Source: Spiroplasma sp. TIUS-1
GTDB lineage: Bacteria > Bacillota_I > Bacilli_A > Mycoplasmatales > Mycoplasmataceae
DNA: 64,000 nt
Assembly (NCBI RefSeq): GCF_010365785.1
Contig: NZ_CP048387.1
Span: 682,001-746,000 of the forward strand
Reading direction: 5' to 3'
Position numbers and translations under genes: made by a program. Under the pieces are notes generated by a model that searched no databases, was not told the DNA's origin, and worked only from the letters and a program-made list of their open reading frames with translations. Of the stretch, positions 45,082 to 55,980 are shown in pieces. Within the stretch, counting starts at the first letter, position 1. Each line of letters starts with the position of its first letter.

Positions 45082-45354
45082 CTATTTCTTTTTCTTTTTG
45101 TCATCACCGTGACCACCGAATTTACGTGTTGGAGAAAATTCCCCCAACTTGTGTCCTACCATGTCTTCAGTTACATAAACATTGATGAATTCTTTTCCGT
45201 TGTAAACAGCAAATGTGTGTCCAACAAAACTTGGGAAGATAGATGATCTTCTTGATCAAGTTTTAATTATTTCGTTTTTACCATCTTTAGCAGTATCGAC
45301 TTTCTTTAAAAGATAATCGTCTGCAAATGGACCTTTTTTTAATGATCTAGACAT
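45082..45354 (-). CDS. rpsS: 30S ribosomal protein S19
   Basis: S19 is 90 residues: [19 protein letters not shown], then [42 protein letters not shown] split over a TGA-encoded Trp, and the [16 protein letters not shown] tail. Normal length. Confidence 0.96.
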
Positions 45355-45362
45355 CTAACCTC

Positions 45363-46205
<843 letters not shown>

Positions 46206-46229
46206 AATGTGTTCTCCTTGTCGTCAATC

Positions 46230-46272
46230 ACTTATATCATTTTTTGCAATAAGTAGTTATTACACTAATAAC
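46230..46272 (-). promoter_or_regulatory. Two hairpins in the rplW-rplB gap
   Basis: The gap between rplW and rplB is the longest within this part of the operon. A perfect 7-base-pair hairpin (GTTATTA with TAATAAC, loop GTG, 46256-46272) is followed by a second stem (ACTTAT with ATAAGT, 46230-46254), which ends about 9 bases before the rplB ribosome binding site. Neither has a T run, so a processing or translational role is more likely than termination. Confidence 0.35.
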
Positions 46273-46294
46273 TTTTTCTACAATTCATTTAATT

Positions 46295-46579
46295 CTATAA
46301 GTCGTTTAAGATTTCGAATTTTTCTCCATCTTTTAATTTGATGATTGCTTTCTTGTAAGAGGCTTTAGTTCCTTCGAACTTACCCATTCTTTTGGCTTTA
46401 CCATCGTAATTCATTGTTCTAACTTCTTCTACTTTTACATTAAATATTGTTTCGAACGCTTTTTTGATTTGTACTTTATTTGCTTTTTTATCAACAATAA
46501 AAGCATATTCATTGTTAGCTCTAGAAGCATATGTCTTTTCTGTTAACAATGGTTTTTTAATAACTTCTGTTAAGTGCAT
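46295..46579 (-). CDS. rplW: 50S ribosomal protein L23
   Basis: L23 is 94 residues: [17 protein letters not shown], then [28 protein letters not shown] and a basic [19 protein letters not shown] end. It lies at the tunnel exit beside L29. Starts with one-base overlap of the rplD stop. Confidence 0.97.
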   Translation of the reverse strand: MHLTEVIKKPLLTEKTYASRANNEYAFIVDKKANKVQIKKAFETIFNVKVEEVRTMNYDGKAKRMGKFEGTKASYKKAIIKLKDGEKFEILNDL

Positions 46580-47205
46580 TAGGCGTATACCTCCTCAATG
46601 TGTCTGATTGCATCTTCTGTAATCAGTAATGTTGTTGCATTCATTAAATCAAATAAGTTTAATTTAATTACGTCAATTGTTTTAACACCTGTAATATTTG
46701 ATGAAGATTTAGCTACATTGAAATCATCTTCTAGTGTTACAACTAATGTTTTTTTATCATTGATTTTTAGAGCTGTTTGAATTTTAATAAACTCTTTTGT
46801 TGAAGGTTTTGCAAATTTAAATTGATCTACAACAATTAAGTTTGTTTCTTTAGCTTTGATTGATAAAGCTGATTTAATAGCAAGTTGTCTAACTTTTCTA
46901 TTAACCATTTTTTTGTAATTAATGCTTGGAGTTGGACCAAATACTACTCCTCCACCTCTTCATTGTGGAGCTCTAATAGAACCTTGACGGGCTCTACCTG
47001 TTCCTTTTTGTCTTCATGGTTTTTTACCACCACCAGATACTTCACCTCTAGTTTTAGTTTTTTTAGTACCTTGTCTTAAAGCTGCTTGTTGAGCAATAAC
47101 TGTATCGTACATTGCTTGTTTATGTGGTTTGATTCCAAATACACTTGAAGCAATTTCAATATCCTTAAGAGTTTTACCTGTTGTATCAAATAATTTAATT
47201 TTCAT
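46579..47205 (-). CDS. rplD: 50S ribosomal protein L4
   Basis: L4 is 208 residues. The tunnel loop [20 protein letters not shown] followed by [15 protein letters not shown] and [14 protein letters not shown] is complete when TGA is Trp. [15 protein letters not shown] and the Rossmann-like C-terminal half are present. L4 is a known autoregulator of the S10 operon in enterobacteria; no evidence of that mechanism is visible here beyond the short hairpin leader. Confidence 0.96.
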
Positions 47206-47217
47206 ATAAACCCCTTA

Positions 47218-47916
47218 TTACTCAGCTGCAGCCATTTCTTGAACTGGCGCCTCTTCTTTTTTGTTTCTAGAAATAATTTGTGAAGCTTTTGTTGCTTTTT
47301 TACCCTTAGCATTTTGTTTGATAATTACAAATCCTTTTTTAGGTCCAGGAACTGAACCTTTAATAAGCATTACATTTTTATCATCTAAGATTGCAACGAT
47401 TTCTAAATTTTGAATTGTTACTTTTTCATGTCCCATGTGACCTGCCATTTTTTTAGATTTAAAAATCCTGTTAATAATGGCTCCCATTGATCCAATACCT
47501 CTGTGGTATCCTGAACCATGAGCTTTTGGCCCGATTGAGTAATTGTGTCTTTTAATAGCCCCAGCGAATCCTTTACCTTTAGAAATTCCTGTAACATCGA
47601 TAAATGTTCCTGCTTGGAAAAGTTGACCTGGTGTCAAGTCTTCTCCAATTTCAAAACCTTTCATATTACGGATCTCTTTAATGAAGCGCTTAGGTGATGA
47701 GTTTGCAGCTTTGAACTGACCCATCTGTGGTTTGTTAACTAAATTTTCTCTTTTTTGACCCACACCTAATTTCAGTGCTTCATATCCGTCTTTTTCAATT
47801 GTTTTAACTGCAAGAACTTTATTTGGTTCAACAGCCACAACAGTTACTGGAATTAATTTTCCATTTTCGTCGAATACTTGAGTCATCTCTAGTTTTTGTC
47901 CTAAGATTCCTATCAT
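47218..47916 (-). CDS. rplC: 50S ribosomal protein L3
   Basis: L3 is 232 residues: [19 protein letters not shown], then [39 protein letters not shown] split in the usual tip region, and [17 protein letters not shown]. An extra 25-residue C-terminal tail ends [12 protein letters not shown], beyond the normal family end. Confidence 0.97.
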   Translation of the reverse strand: MIGILGQKLEMTQVFDENGKLIPVTVVAVEPNKVLAVKTIEKDGYEALKLGVGQKRENLVNKPQMGQFKAANSSPKRFIKEIRNMKGFEIGEDLTPGQLFQAGTFIDVTGISKGKGFAGAIKRHNYSIGPKAHGSGYHRGIGSMGAIINRIFKSKKMAGHMGHEKVTIQNLEIVAILDDKNVMLIKGSVPGPKKGFVIIKQNAKGKKATKASQIISRNKKEEAPVQEMAAAE

Positions 47917-47971
47917 AGATTTTCTCCTTTATTTTTTGTAATAAGTTTCATACATACTTTGTGATTTTGTT

Positions 47972-48280
47972 TTATAGTTTGATTTCTATGTTAACCCCTG
48001 TAGGCAATTGAACTCTTGTAAGTGAATCCATTGTTTTTGCAGTGGGGTTAATAATTTCTAAAATTCTTTTATGTGTTCTAATTTCAAATTGTTCACGTGA
48101 ATCTTTGTGTTTATGAACAGATCTAAGAATTGTGATAATTTCTTTATCAGTTGGTAAAGGGATTGGTCCCCTAACTTTTGCACCAGTTGATTCAGCTGCT
48201 TCAATGATTTTTACCATTGACTGATCCACGATTGCATTGTCATAACTTTTAAGTTTGATTCTTATTTTTTGCTGAGCCAT
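47972..48280 (-). CDS. rpsJ: 30S ribosomal protein S10
   Basis: S10 is 102 residues: [52 protein letters not shown] across the conserved loop, and [13 protein letters not shown]. First gene of the S10-spc-alpha operon. AGGAGGAATT precedes the ATG, an ideal ribosome binding site. Confidence 0.97.
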   Translation of the reverse strand: MAQQKIRIKLKSYDNAIVDQSMVKIIEAAESTGAKVRGPIPLPTDKEIITILRSVHKHKDSREQFEIRTHKRILEIINPTAKTMDSLTRVQLPTGVNIEIKL

Positions 48281-48360
48281 TAATTCCTCCTATATAATAG
48301 ACAACCCTTATCGGTGTATTGTCAATATGCACACAAAATACATACGTAATATTTATTATA
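48281..48360 (-). promoter_or_regulatory. Promoter and leader of the ribosomal operon
   Basis: A TATAAT box on the minus strand lies at 48355-48360, placing the start near 48348 and giving a leader of about 68 bases. The leader contains GACAATACACC and AGGGTTGTC (48300-48323), which form a bulged hairpin just upstream of the rpsJ ribosome binding site. The position fits a ribosomal-protein feedback element, but I know of no family it matches. Confidence 0.45.
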
Positions 48361-48418
48361 TAGAAGTTTTTAATTAAGATACATACAATTTGAAATTTGG
48401 TTTTAGATTTAAAATAAT

Positions 48419-48445
48419 AAAAAAACTCAAAAAATTTGAGTTTTT
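48419..48445 (-). terminator. Terminator of alaS
   Basis: AAAAAAACTCAAA and TTTGAGTTTTTTT form a symmetric hairpin with a T run directly at the alaS stop codon. Confidence 0.8.
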
Positions 48446-51109
48446 TTATTTAGATTTTATAATTTTACCTTGGGCAAATTTGCTATTTCCCCCACCTTTA
48501 ATTTCAAATCTTGGGTTATTTTTTAAGATATCAATTGCAGGTATTTTTGGGTCACTAGAAGAAATAACACAAACTTTTAACAATTCATTGAATCCCTCAA
48601 ATATCAATAGATCATATTTGTTTTGCAGTATGTCTGATATTTTTTTAAACATTTGCATATCTAAACTATCGTTGATTAAAACAATTTTGTTATTTATTGG
48701 TTCTAAAGATTTAAATTTATCTACTATAGAATCTGTCATTTCAGATTCTGCAGCTTTCTGATATAGCTTAAATTCATTTTTAAATTCAAAAACAAGTTCT
48801 TTAATCTTAGTATAATTTTCTTCTATGATTTTTAATGAGTCAATTTTTTCAATTAGTGAGGCAATTGATTTAGAAGATTTAATCTTTGATAATTCAATAA
48901 ATTTATTTTTTTGACCAAGAATTTCATTTCTTTGTTTTGAAAATTGTTCTTCTAAAAATTCCTGTATTTTACTTTCAGTAGTTAGTGCAGTAAATCTATA
49001 TACTCCACTTCCCTTTGACTCCACACTTGTCACAAATAATTTTTCAATAATTCCTGTTTGTGGAACATGGGTTCCACCACAGAGTTCACTTGAAACATTT
49101 GAAAATTTAACAACTCTTACTTCAGAATCATATTTATCACTAAATAAAGCGATAGCATTATGCTTTTCAATTGCATCTTTTAAAGAACAATAATAAACTT
49201 CACGTTTGAAATTTTTAGCAATATACTTGTTTGCCTGATTTGAAATTTTTACAATTTCATCTTGTGTTGGCATCCTGTTAAATGAAATATCTAATCTGAA
49301 CCCATCTTCATTATTATAACTACCAGTTTGAGTTGCATCATTTCCCAATACTTCACGAACAGTTGCATGCAATAAGTGTGTTCCTGAATGATTATTAGCT
49401 GTAAGATCTCTTTTTATCTCATCAACCTCAGTAATTAAAAGATCACCTAATAATATTTTGCTACCAACAACCACAGTGTGAATATTTTGTCCGTTAGGAC
49501 CTGACTGAACATCAATAACTTTATGTATTTGTCCATCATTATTAACAAGTATTCCTGTGTCATTTGCTTGACCACCTTTTTCAGCATAAAATGGGGTTTT
49601 GTCCAAAATAATTTGAATAACTTGATCTTGTTTTGCTTCTGAAAGTTCTTTATCGTTTGCAAACATAAAAACGACTTTTGAATTTCTAGTTGTAAGAGTT
49701 TCATAACCAACAAACTCAGACTCAACTTTTAAATCAGTTAAAATTTTTGATTGCTTATTCCAAACTGAATTATTTTTATTTGCATTTTTAGCAATTTCTT
49801 TTGCGTCATTAAATAGTTTGTCAAAACCATCCAAATCAACTTTAATGTTTTCTCTTTCACCCAACTCAGTAATTATCTCAATTGGAAATCCATATGACTC
49901 AAATAACAATAATGCATTTTTGGCAGAAATTGATTTTTCTCTTTTAATTATTTCATTAAATAATTCATATCCCTTAGTCAATGTTTTAAGAAATTTTGTT
50001 TCTTCTTCTAAAATTGATTTTTTGACAATATCCTTTTTGTCTTTTAAATAAGTATAAAACCCACTCATTGTTGAAATTACAACATCAACCAAATCGGATA
50101 GAAATGGTTTATTTATTCCAAGTGCTTTAGCATATACACTTGATCTTCTAATTAGTCTTCTAATAATATATCCACGATCTTTATTTGAAGGAAAAGCTCC
50201 ATCAGCAATTGCAAAAGTACAAGCACGTATATGATCTGCTATTATTTTAAATGCTGTATTAATTTGAGTTTGCTCTTTATTTGGTTTAAAGTAATTTTCT
50301 AATGAATATCTTTTTGTTGTTAATTTTTCAACTGCTCTAATTGTAGGCATAAATAAATCAGTTTCAAAATTTGTTGGTGTTTCTTGAAATATTGAAACCA
50401 TTCTTTCTAACCCAGCTCCGGTATCAATATTTTTCCTTGGTAATGCTGTATAGTTATTTTGACCATCATTATTGAATTGCGAAAATACGATATTTCAAAC
50501 TTCAATATATCTGTCATTTTCAATATCGTCTTTTAATAATTTAACTCCAATATTTTTTGGATCTCAAATTTCACCACGATCAAAAAATATTTCACTATTA
50601 GGACCACAAGGACCTTGCCCTACATCTCAAAAGTTAGTATCTCTTCCCATTTTGAAAATTTTGTCTTCCGATAAACCTATAATATCTTTTCAAATATTAA
50701 ATGCTTCATCATCTTCATCAAATACAGTTACATAAAGTTTTTCAATTGGCATCGCGTATCAATCTTTTGAGGTTAATAATTCTCAAGCAAATTGTATTGC
50801 TTCTTTTTTAAAATAATCCCCAATTGAAAAGTTACCTAGCATTTCAAACATTGTTTGGTGTCTTGCAGTAACTCCAACATTCTCAATGTCATTCGTTCTA
50901 ATGGCTTTTTGTGAGTTTGTTAATCTTTGTGATGGTGGGTTTAATCTTCCATCAAAATAAGGCTTCAATGTTGCTACTCCTGAATTTATTCAAAGCAAAC
51001 TAGGATCATTAACCGGAACTAAACTAACCGGTTCCAAGAAGTGATGTTGTTTTGATTTAAAAAAATCTAATCAGATTTTTCTAACTTCATTTGCACTTAA
51101 TTTTTTCAT
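48446..51109 (-). CDS. alaS: Alanyl-tRNA synthetase
   Basis: AlaRS is 887 residues, a normal length. The class II catalytic domain contains [29 protein letters not shown] and [12 protein letters not shown]. The editing domain has [14 protein letters not shown] and CGGTH, which hydrolyse misacylated Ser/Gly-tRNA. The C-terminal domain ([10 protein letters not shown]) ends the protein. TGA codons are Trp in at least five places in the catalytic domain. It is the last gene transcribed before its own terminator. Confidence 0.96.
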
Positions 51110-51188
51110 ATCTACCCCTAAATATAAGTCAATTTTACCATAGTATATTTATTTGATTATTTGATAGTACACAAAAGCTCAACTCTTT

Positions 51189-52196
51189 CTACTTCAAATC
51201 TTTTGACAATCAATCTTTAATTTGAGTCAATGATTCTTTAGCTTTTTCTGAACCTTCATTTACAAAATTATCTTTGAACTCATTTATACTATTTATAATT
51301 TCTTCCTGGTCAATTCCTAGTAAGCCACTTAATTCACTAATATCAATTTTAATTTCGTCACCCATTATAGATATCACACCACCTTCAGTGTTAATTATTT
51401 GATTTACGATTTCTTCCAAATTACCATCATTAATTTTTCCTAAAATACCATCAACAAATTCTTCTGCCTTGTCTTTAATATTTTCTATTCCAGAGATAAT
51501 TCCACCAGTTATGATATGTGCTTGCCCTTTTATGAAAACTGTAAGTATTGTTGCTGTCTTAACATTAGCATTTATTGAAAAAATTAAAAATCAAATACCA
51601 AAAAATAACATAACGATAAAAAACATGAAATACGCAACTTGCACACTTAATTTTATAAATTCAAATTTTGGAGCAAAAATAATAGCTAAAGTTATTAAAA
51701 AAATTAATCCTATATTTACTCAAGCAATTATCATTGGAATATTTAATATAAATTTAATTACTGATTGTGTTGATAATGTTTGATAATTCATACCTGAACC
51801 AAATATTCCACCTATCATACCATTAAAAAAATTAATTCCAGTCTCTCCTGATGTTTTAACAATTTCTCTAAATGTATCTAGTATTGGATCAATTGTTGAA
51901 TTAAGAGGATCTAATATATGAAACCAATTATATGAAAGTGCTATTAATAGAAATGTAATAAGCAATGTAATTACTGATCATAATGAAAATAGTGTATACA
52001 CTGCTACTCTAACTTTTTTCTTATGAAAAAATTTATAAAGTACAAGAGTCATTAAAGTTACAAATATAAATATTGCAGAACCAATGATCATTGCATTATT
52101 AATAAAAGTGTCTACTGAACCTAAATCTATTTTTCCAATAATACTTGTTATAAAATTGTCTACAAAGTTATTTATATTATTTTCAATGCTTCTCAT
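51189..52196 (-). CDS. Membrane protein of unknown function
   Basis: In code 4 this is 335 residues. An N-terminal amphipathic region (MRSIENNINNFVDNFITSIIG) is followed by about five membrane segments (for example FIFVTLMTLVLYKFF, ITLLITFLLIALSYNWFHIL, FILNIPMIIAWVNIGLIFLI). A C-terminal soluble domain of about 90 residues is acidic and Ile-rich (DKAEEFVDGILGKIND, then ELSGLLGIDQEEIINSI). I recognise no family. It lies between pepA and alaS. No strong ribosome binding site was seen, although AAAAGGAT lies just upstream of the ATG. Confidence 0.6.
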
Positions 52197-52225
52197 CTTT
52201 TATCCTTTTAATGTATCTATACTTA

Positions 52226-52262
52226 ATATAAATAAAAAAACACCTAATAACGATGTTTGTTT
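52226..52262 (-). terminator. Terminator of pepA
   Basis: AAACATC pairs with GGTGTTT around TTATTA-type loop bases, followed by a run of T on the minus strand, three bases after the pepA stop. Confidence 0.65.
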
Positions 52263-52264
52263 TT

Positions 52265-53608
52265 TTATTTTGATCCTAATTCAAATAGCGTTTTTAACAT
52301 AGGCGCATCACCACGATCATTTGTTGCATCAGTGGCAGCAATGTCTAGATGTATGTATGGTTTACCTTCTGCAAAATGGTTTAAGAAGGCAGCAGCAGTT
52401 GATGATCCAGCTTGTCTACTTGTTTCAGAATTATTTAAATCTGCAATTTTTGAAGCTTTTTGCATTACTTCGAAATGCTCCTCAATTACTGGTTGTCTTC
52501 ATACATATTCAATTGCTTTATTATGTGCAATTTCGAATTCTTTGTAGTATTCGTCATTTGTTGAAAAAGATCCTGTAAACCAAGCTCCTAAAGCAATAAC
52601 AATTGCTCCAGTTAATGTAGCTACGTCAACTACTTTTTCTGCTCCAAATTTTCTAATAGCTAAAGTTATTCCGTCAGCCAATACTAATCTACCTTCTGCA
52701 TCTGTATTACCTATTTCAACAGTAGTTCCATTCATTGAAGTTAATACTGACTCAGTAAGAGTTGCTGATGAACCAATTCTATTATCTGTTAAACATGCAA
52801 CGGCAATTACATTTGATTTAGCTTTTGCTTTTGCAAGCGCCATTACTGAAGAACAAACAATTGCTGCTCCTGACATATCAAATTTCATTCCTTTTAAAAA
52901 TTGTGAACCTTTTAAGTTATATCCACCAGAGTCAAAACAAATTCCTTTTCCAATATAAGCAGTTTTTTCAATTGAACTATCTGATGAATATTCCATTACT
53001 ACTACTCTAGCTTCAACACTTGATCCAGCATTTACTCCAAGTAATAATCCCATTTTTAATTGTTCAATTTGCTTTTTGTTATAAACAGTTACTTTTAATC
53101 CTGCTATGCCTTTTGCTTTTTCAACAAGCATATTAGCAATTTCCACAGAAGTTCCAATGTTAGGTGGTAAGTCTTGTAGATTTCTTGCAAAGTTTACAAA
53201 TTCCATTTTAATTTCTGACGAATTAAAAATTGCATCAAACTCATTATTATTAAATACAATGTTAAAATCACGGTCGTGTTTTTTAGCATCTTTTTTAAGT
53301 ACATAACCTGGATTATTTGCAAACATAATTGCCTCTACCACAACTTGGAAAATCTCTTTGTCATTTTCTTTGATGCATAAGAATGATTCAATATCCACAT
53401 TTACATTGTATGGCAATGAAGTAAACGTTGTTTTAATAATGTTTTCTAATTTTCTTAAACTTGTTTTTTCATTTAAGAATAGGTATATTGTTTTTTCTTC
53501 ACTAATTAAAGTTATTGCTCCTGGAGTCTTTACTACCATCGCATTATCACTTGAGCAAATGGCTTTAAGCGTAATGTCAAATGACTTGTTATTATTTTTA
53601 AATATCAT
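52265..53608 (-). CDS. pepA: Leucyl aminopeptidase (M17)
   Basis: This is 447 residues. The M17 metal-site motifs are visible: GKGICFDSGGYNLKG (Lys/Asp ligands), MKFDMSGAA, and NTDAEGRLVLADGI, the family signature with the Asp and Glu ligands and the catalytic Arg. The N-terminal domain (about 150 residues) is shorter than in Escherichia PepA but typical of mollicutes. It releases N-terminal amino acids from peptides, a supply route for a host-dependent cell. One TGA (52496-52498) is Trp in EYVWRQP. It follows the GIY-YIG gene by 21 bases. Confidence 0.94.
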
Positions 53609-53629
53609 AATTTTTACCTCTATACATAG

Positions 53630-54220
53630 TTATTTTAACATGTATTGTTTCTTGCAATGTTTTCTAATGCATTTTATTTTTATGTCATATGACATTACAT
53701 TTACATCAGAACTAACAAAAGAAACATTTGTCATCCCACCTCCGCAATTTATGCAGTGGTATTTTCTATCTCTCATTCTCTTATTTGCATTAACAAACTT
53801 ATTTCAGACCTTAGCAATATTTAAAATTTCACTTTTTAATCTTTCTTGTTCATTATCTGAAATTAATATTATCCCAAAATATAAATCTTCTATACCTTGA
53901 TTGTTGATGTTTAATATTTTTAATCATGATTTATAAGTTTTACTTTTTGTCTTTTCCAATCCGACTTTATGAGTTTTTATTCTATTTTTTATATTCTTTG
54001 AAACTCCAATATAGCTAAATGTTAACTGTTCATTATTATTAGAAAAAATGGCATAAACACCTTGTACGTTTTTTTCATAATTATTAATATTAATTAGTTT
54101 ATCAACAAGTAAAAATTTTATTGTTTTAAAATCATCTGTGGCTACTTGTATTGCCAGTTTTCGATTTGTTTCTATGTTACTTCTCTTTGCAACATTAATT
54201 TCGGCAAATTTATATTTCAT
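53630..54220 (-). CDS. GIY-YIG domain protein with Cys-rich C terminus
   Basis: This is 196 residues in code 4. The central domain has GVYAIF (54-59) and SYIGVSKNIKNRIKTH (69-84), matching the GIY and YIG strands and the conserved Arg (Arg80) of the GIY-YIG nuclease fold. A candidate catalytic Glu lies in RLKSEILNIAK. The first 45 residues are a separate short domain, and the C terminus has CINCGGGM and CIRKHC, a possible four-Cys zinc site. This architecture is unlike UvrC, which is much longer. It may be a structure-specific nuclease or a catalytically altered relative. It starts two bases after the folT-like gene and is likely co-transcribed with folC and uvrA. Confidence 0.72.
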
Positions 54221-54221
54221 T

Positions 54222-54908
54222 AACTACACCTGTACCTTTTGTTTTTAAGTACCATCAACAATCTTCATCATTCATTCTTTTTATAATTTGAATAAATAAA
54301 AAGAAGGTTGCCGAAATTAAAGAAATATAAATTGCTAAAGAGATTGGTAATTTTATTAATTTCAAAGCCATATCAACATAAACATATTCACCATATCTCA
54401 TACTGAACAATCATATTGGATTCAATACAATTGATTGTAATATGTAAGCTAAAGAATATAGAATTGCTCCCTTTAATAAAATATGTTTTTTACCAAATAG
54501 CAAAGTTACCCCTCCCGCAAAACCTATGATTACAGAACACAACATAAATCCAGCATGAAAAGCTCCACCACCAAGTCCAAGCAATGAACCCACTAAGTCT
54601 CCACATATTCCAGCTACAACTCCTAATGTGGGGCCATAAAAAATTCCAACTATAAATATTAATCATTGTCCAAGAGCTAACTTAATTGACAAAGAAAATA
54701 TTGAAATGTTATATCCTAATAAGTTTGTAAGTATTGCAGATAGTCCACAAATTGTTCCCACTATCGAAATGTGTAATATTTTTGTTTCTGTTAATCTTTT
54801 TCTTTCGATAAAAATTGCTGCTAATAGAAATGCTCCGACTAATAACCATGATATTACATTTGTAAATATTAATAGAAATTGGTCACCTTCAAAATTACGT
54901 ATCGCCAT
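54222..54908 (-). CDS. ECF transporter S component, FolT-like
   Basis: This is 228 residues with about six hydrophobic segments. The pattern GTICGLSAILTNLLG, then LGQWLIFIVGIFYGPTLGVVAGICGDLVGSLL, is the S-component family layout, with a substrate-binding loop region rich in Gly. The gene overlaps the 3' end of folC by 14 bases, with GAGGAG selecting the ATG at 54908 over 54926. Because folC adds glutamate to folates, the likely substrate is folate. The last 20 residues (DCWWYLKTRYRCS) are unusual and charged. Energising would come from EcfA1/A2/T at 29003-32215. Substrate is inferred from context. Confidence 0.72.
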
Positions 54909-55980
54909 TTCCAAACTCCTCAACAATTAACGGTAGAAAATAAAGACTACCTGTAGCAATTATATTTCTATGCAAATTATCTCTAACTGTTTTTTTTCAA
55001 TCATTTGTAAAGTTTTTTTGATTTGAAAGATCAACTGATTTTTCACTTTCAAAATTTACAAACAAATATTCATTATCTTTAAATATATTTTTACACATTT
55101 GGACTTTTGACAAATCGGATAAACCAATTAATATAAGTGGCTTTTCAACATCAGAAATAGTTATTGCTAACTTTTCAAGTGCATCAATATTATGAGCACC
55201 ATCAATTAATAGTAATGGTTTACTTTTTAATATGGTCATTCTACCAAGTAATTTATTTATTGATAGATCTACTTTTAAATTAAAGTTATTAAAAACACAC
55301 TCAACCAAACCTCGATTATCTCTATCAAAAATATTATTTGAATTTGACTCATCAGCAAATATAAACTCAATATTTTTTTGGTCAAAATATTTTTTATATT
55401 TCTTATTCGAGTTGGCTACAAATATCTTAGACTTACCTTTTCATATTCCTATTTTTTGGTCAATTATATCTTCAATTTTATTCCCTAAAATATTAATATG
55501 ATCAATTGATATGGATGTTACAATTACCGCTAACTGGTTTTCAAACACATTTGTTGAATCAAATTTTCCACCTATACCAGCTTCAATAATTGCAACTTCA
55601 ACATTGTTATTTGTAAAATGGATTATACCTATGAATGTCCATATTTCAAAATATGTAAGTTCATATTTTCTAATAATTGAATTATATTCATCTAATATAT
55701 TTTTTATTTCTTCATCAGTAATATACTCATTATTAATTTGTACTCTTTCATTGTGAAACAAAAAAGCAGGAGATATAAACATACCTACTTTTTTATATTG
55801 AGTTTTCATTCCTTCAGACAACATCAGTGTTGTTGATCCTTTACCATTAGTTCCTACAACACTTAATACTTTAATGTTGTTTTCAATATTGTTAAACTCA
55901 TTTGTTAACATTTCTTTTAAACGGTAGTTCTTTTTGAATATTAAGTCCTTAGGAAATATCTCTTTGTTTACACTAATCAT
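54895..55980 (-). CDS. folC: Folylpolyglutamate synthase (Mur ligase family)
   Basis: This is 361 residues, shorter than the usual 420-440. The ATP loop [11 protein letters not shown], the folate-binding segment [28 protein letters not shown] and the C-terminal [13 protein letters not shown] motif are present, so it is likely functional. It adds glutamates to folate to keep it in the cell. The gene begins eight bases inside the uvrA 3' end and ends inside the folT-like gene, a tightly overlapping unit of transport and trapping. Confidence 0.9.

Noticed and set aside
53358-53900. Plus-strand 180-codon frame
   Set aside because: It spans parts of pepA and the GIY-YIG gene on the other strand, both of which have family motifs. 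No ribosome binding site was seen.
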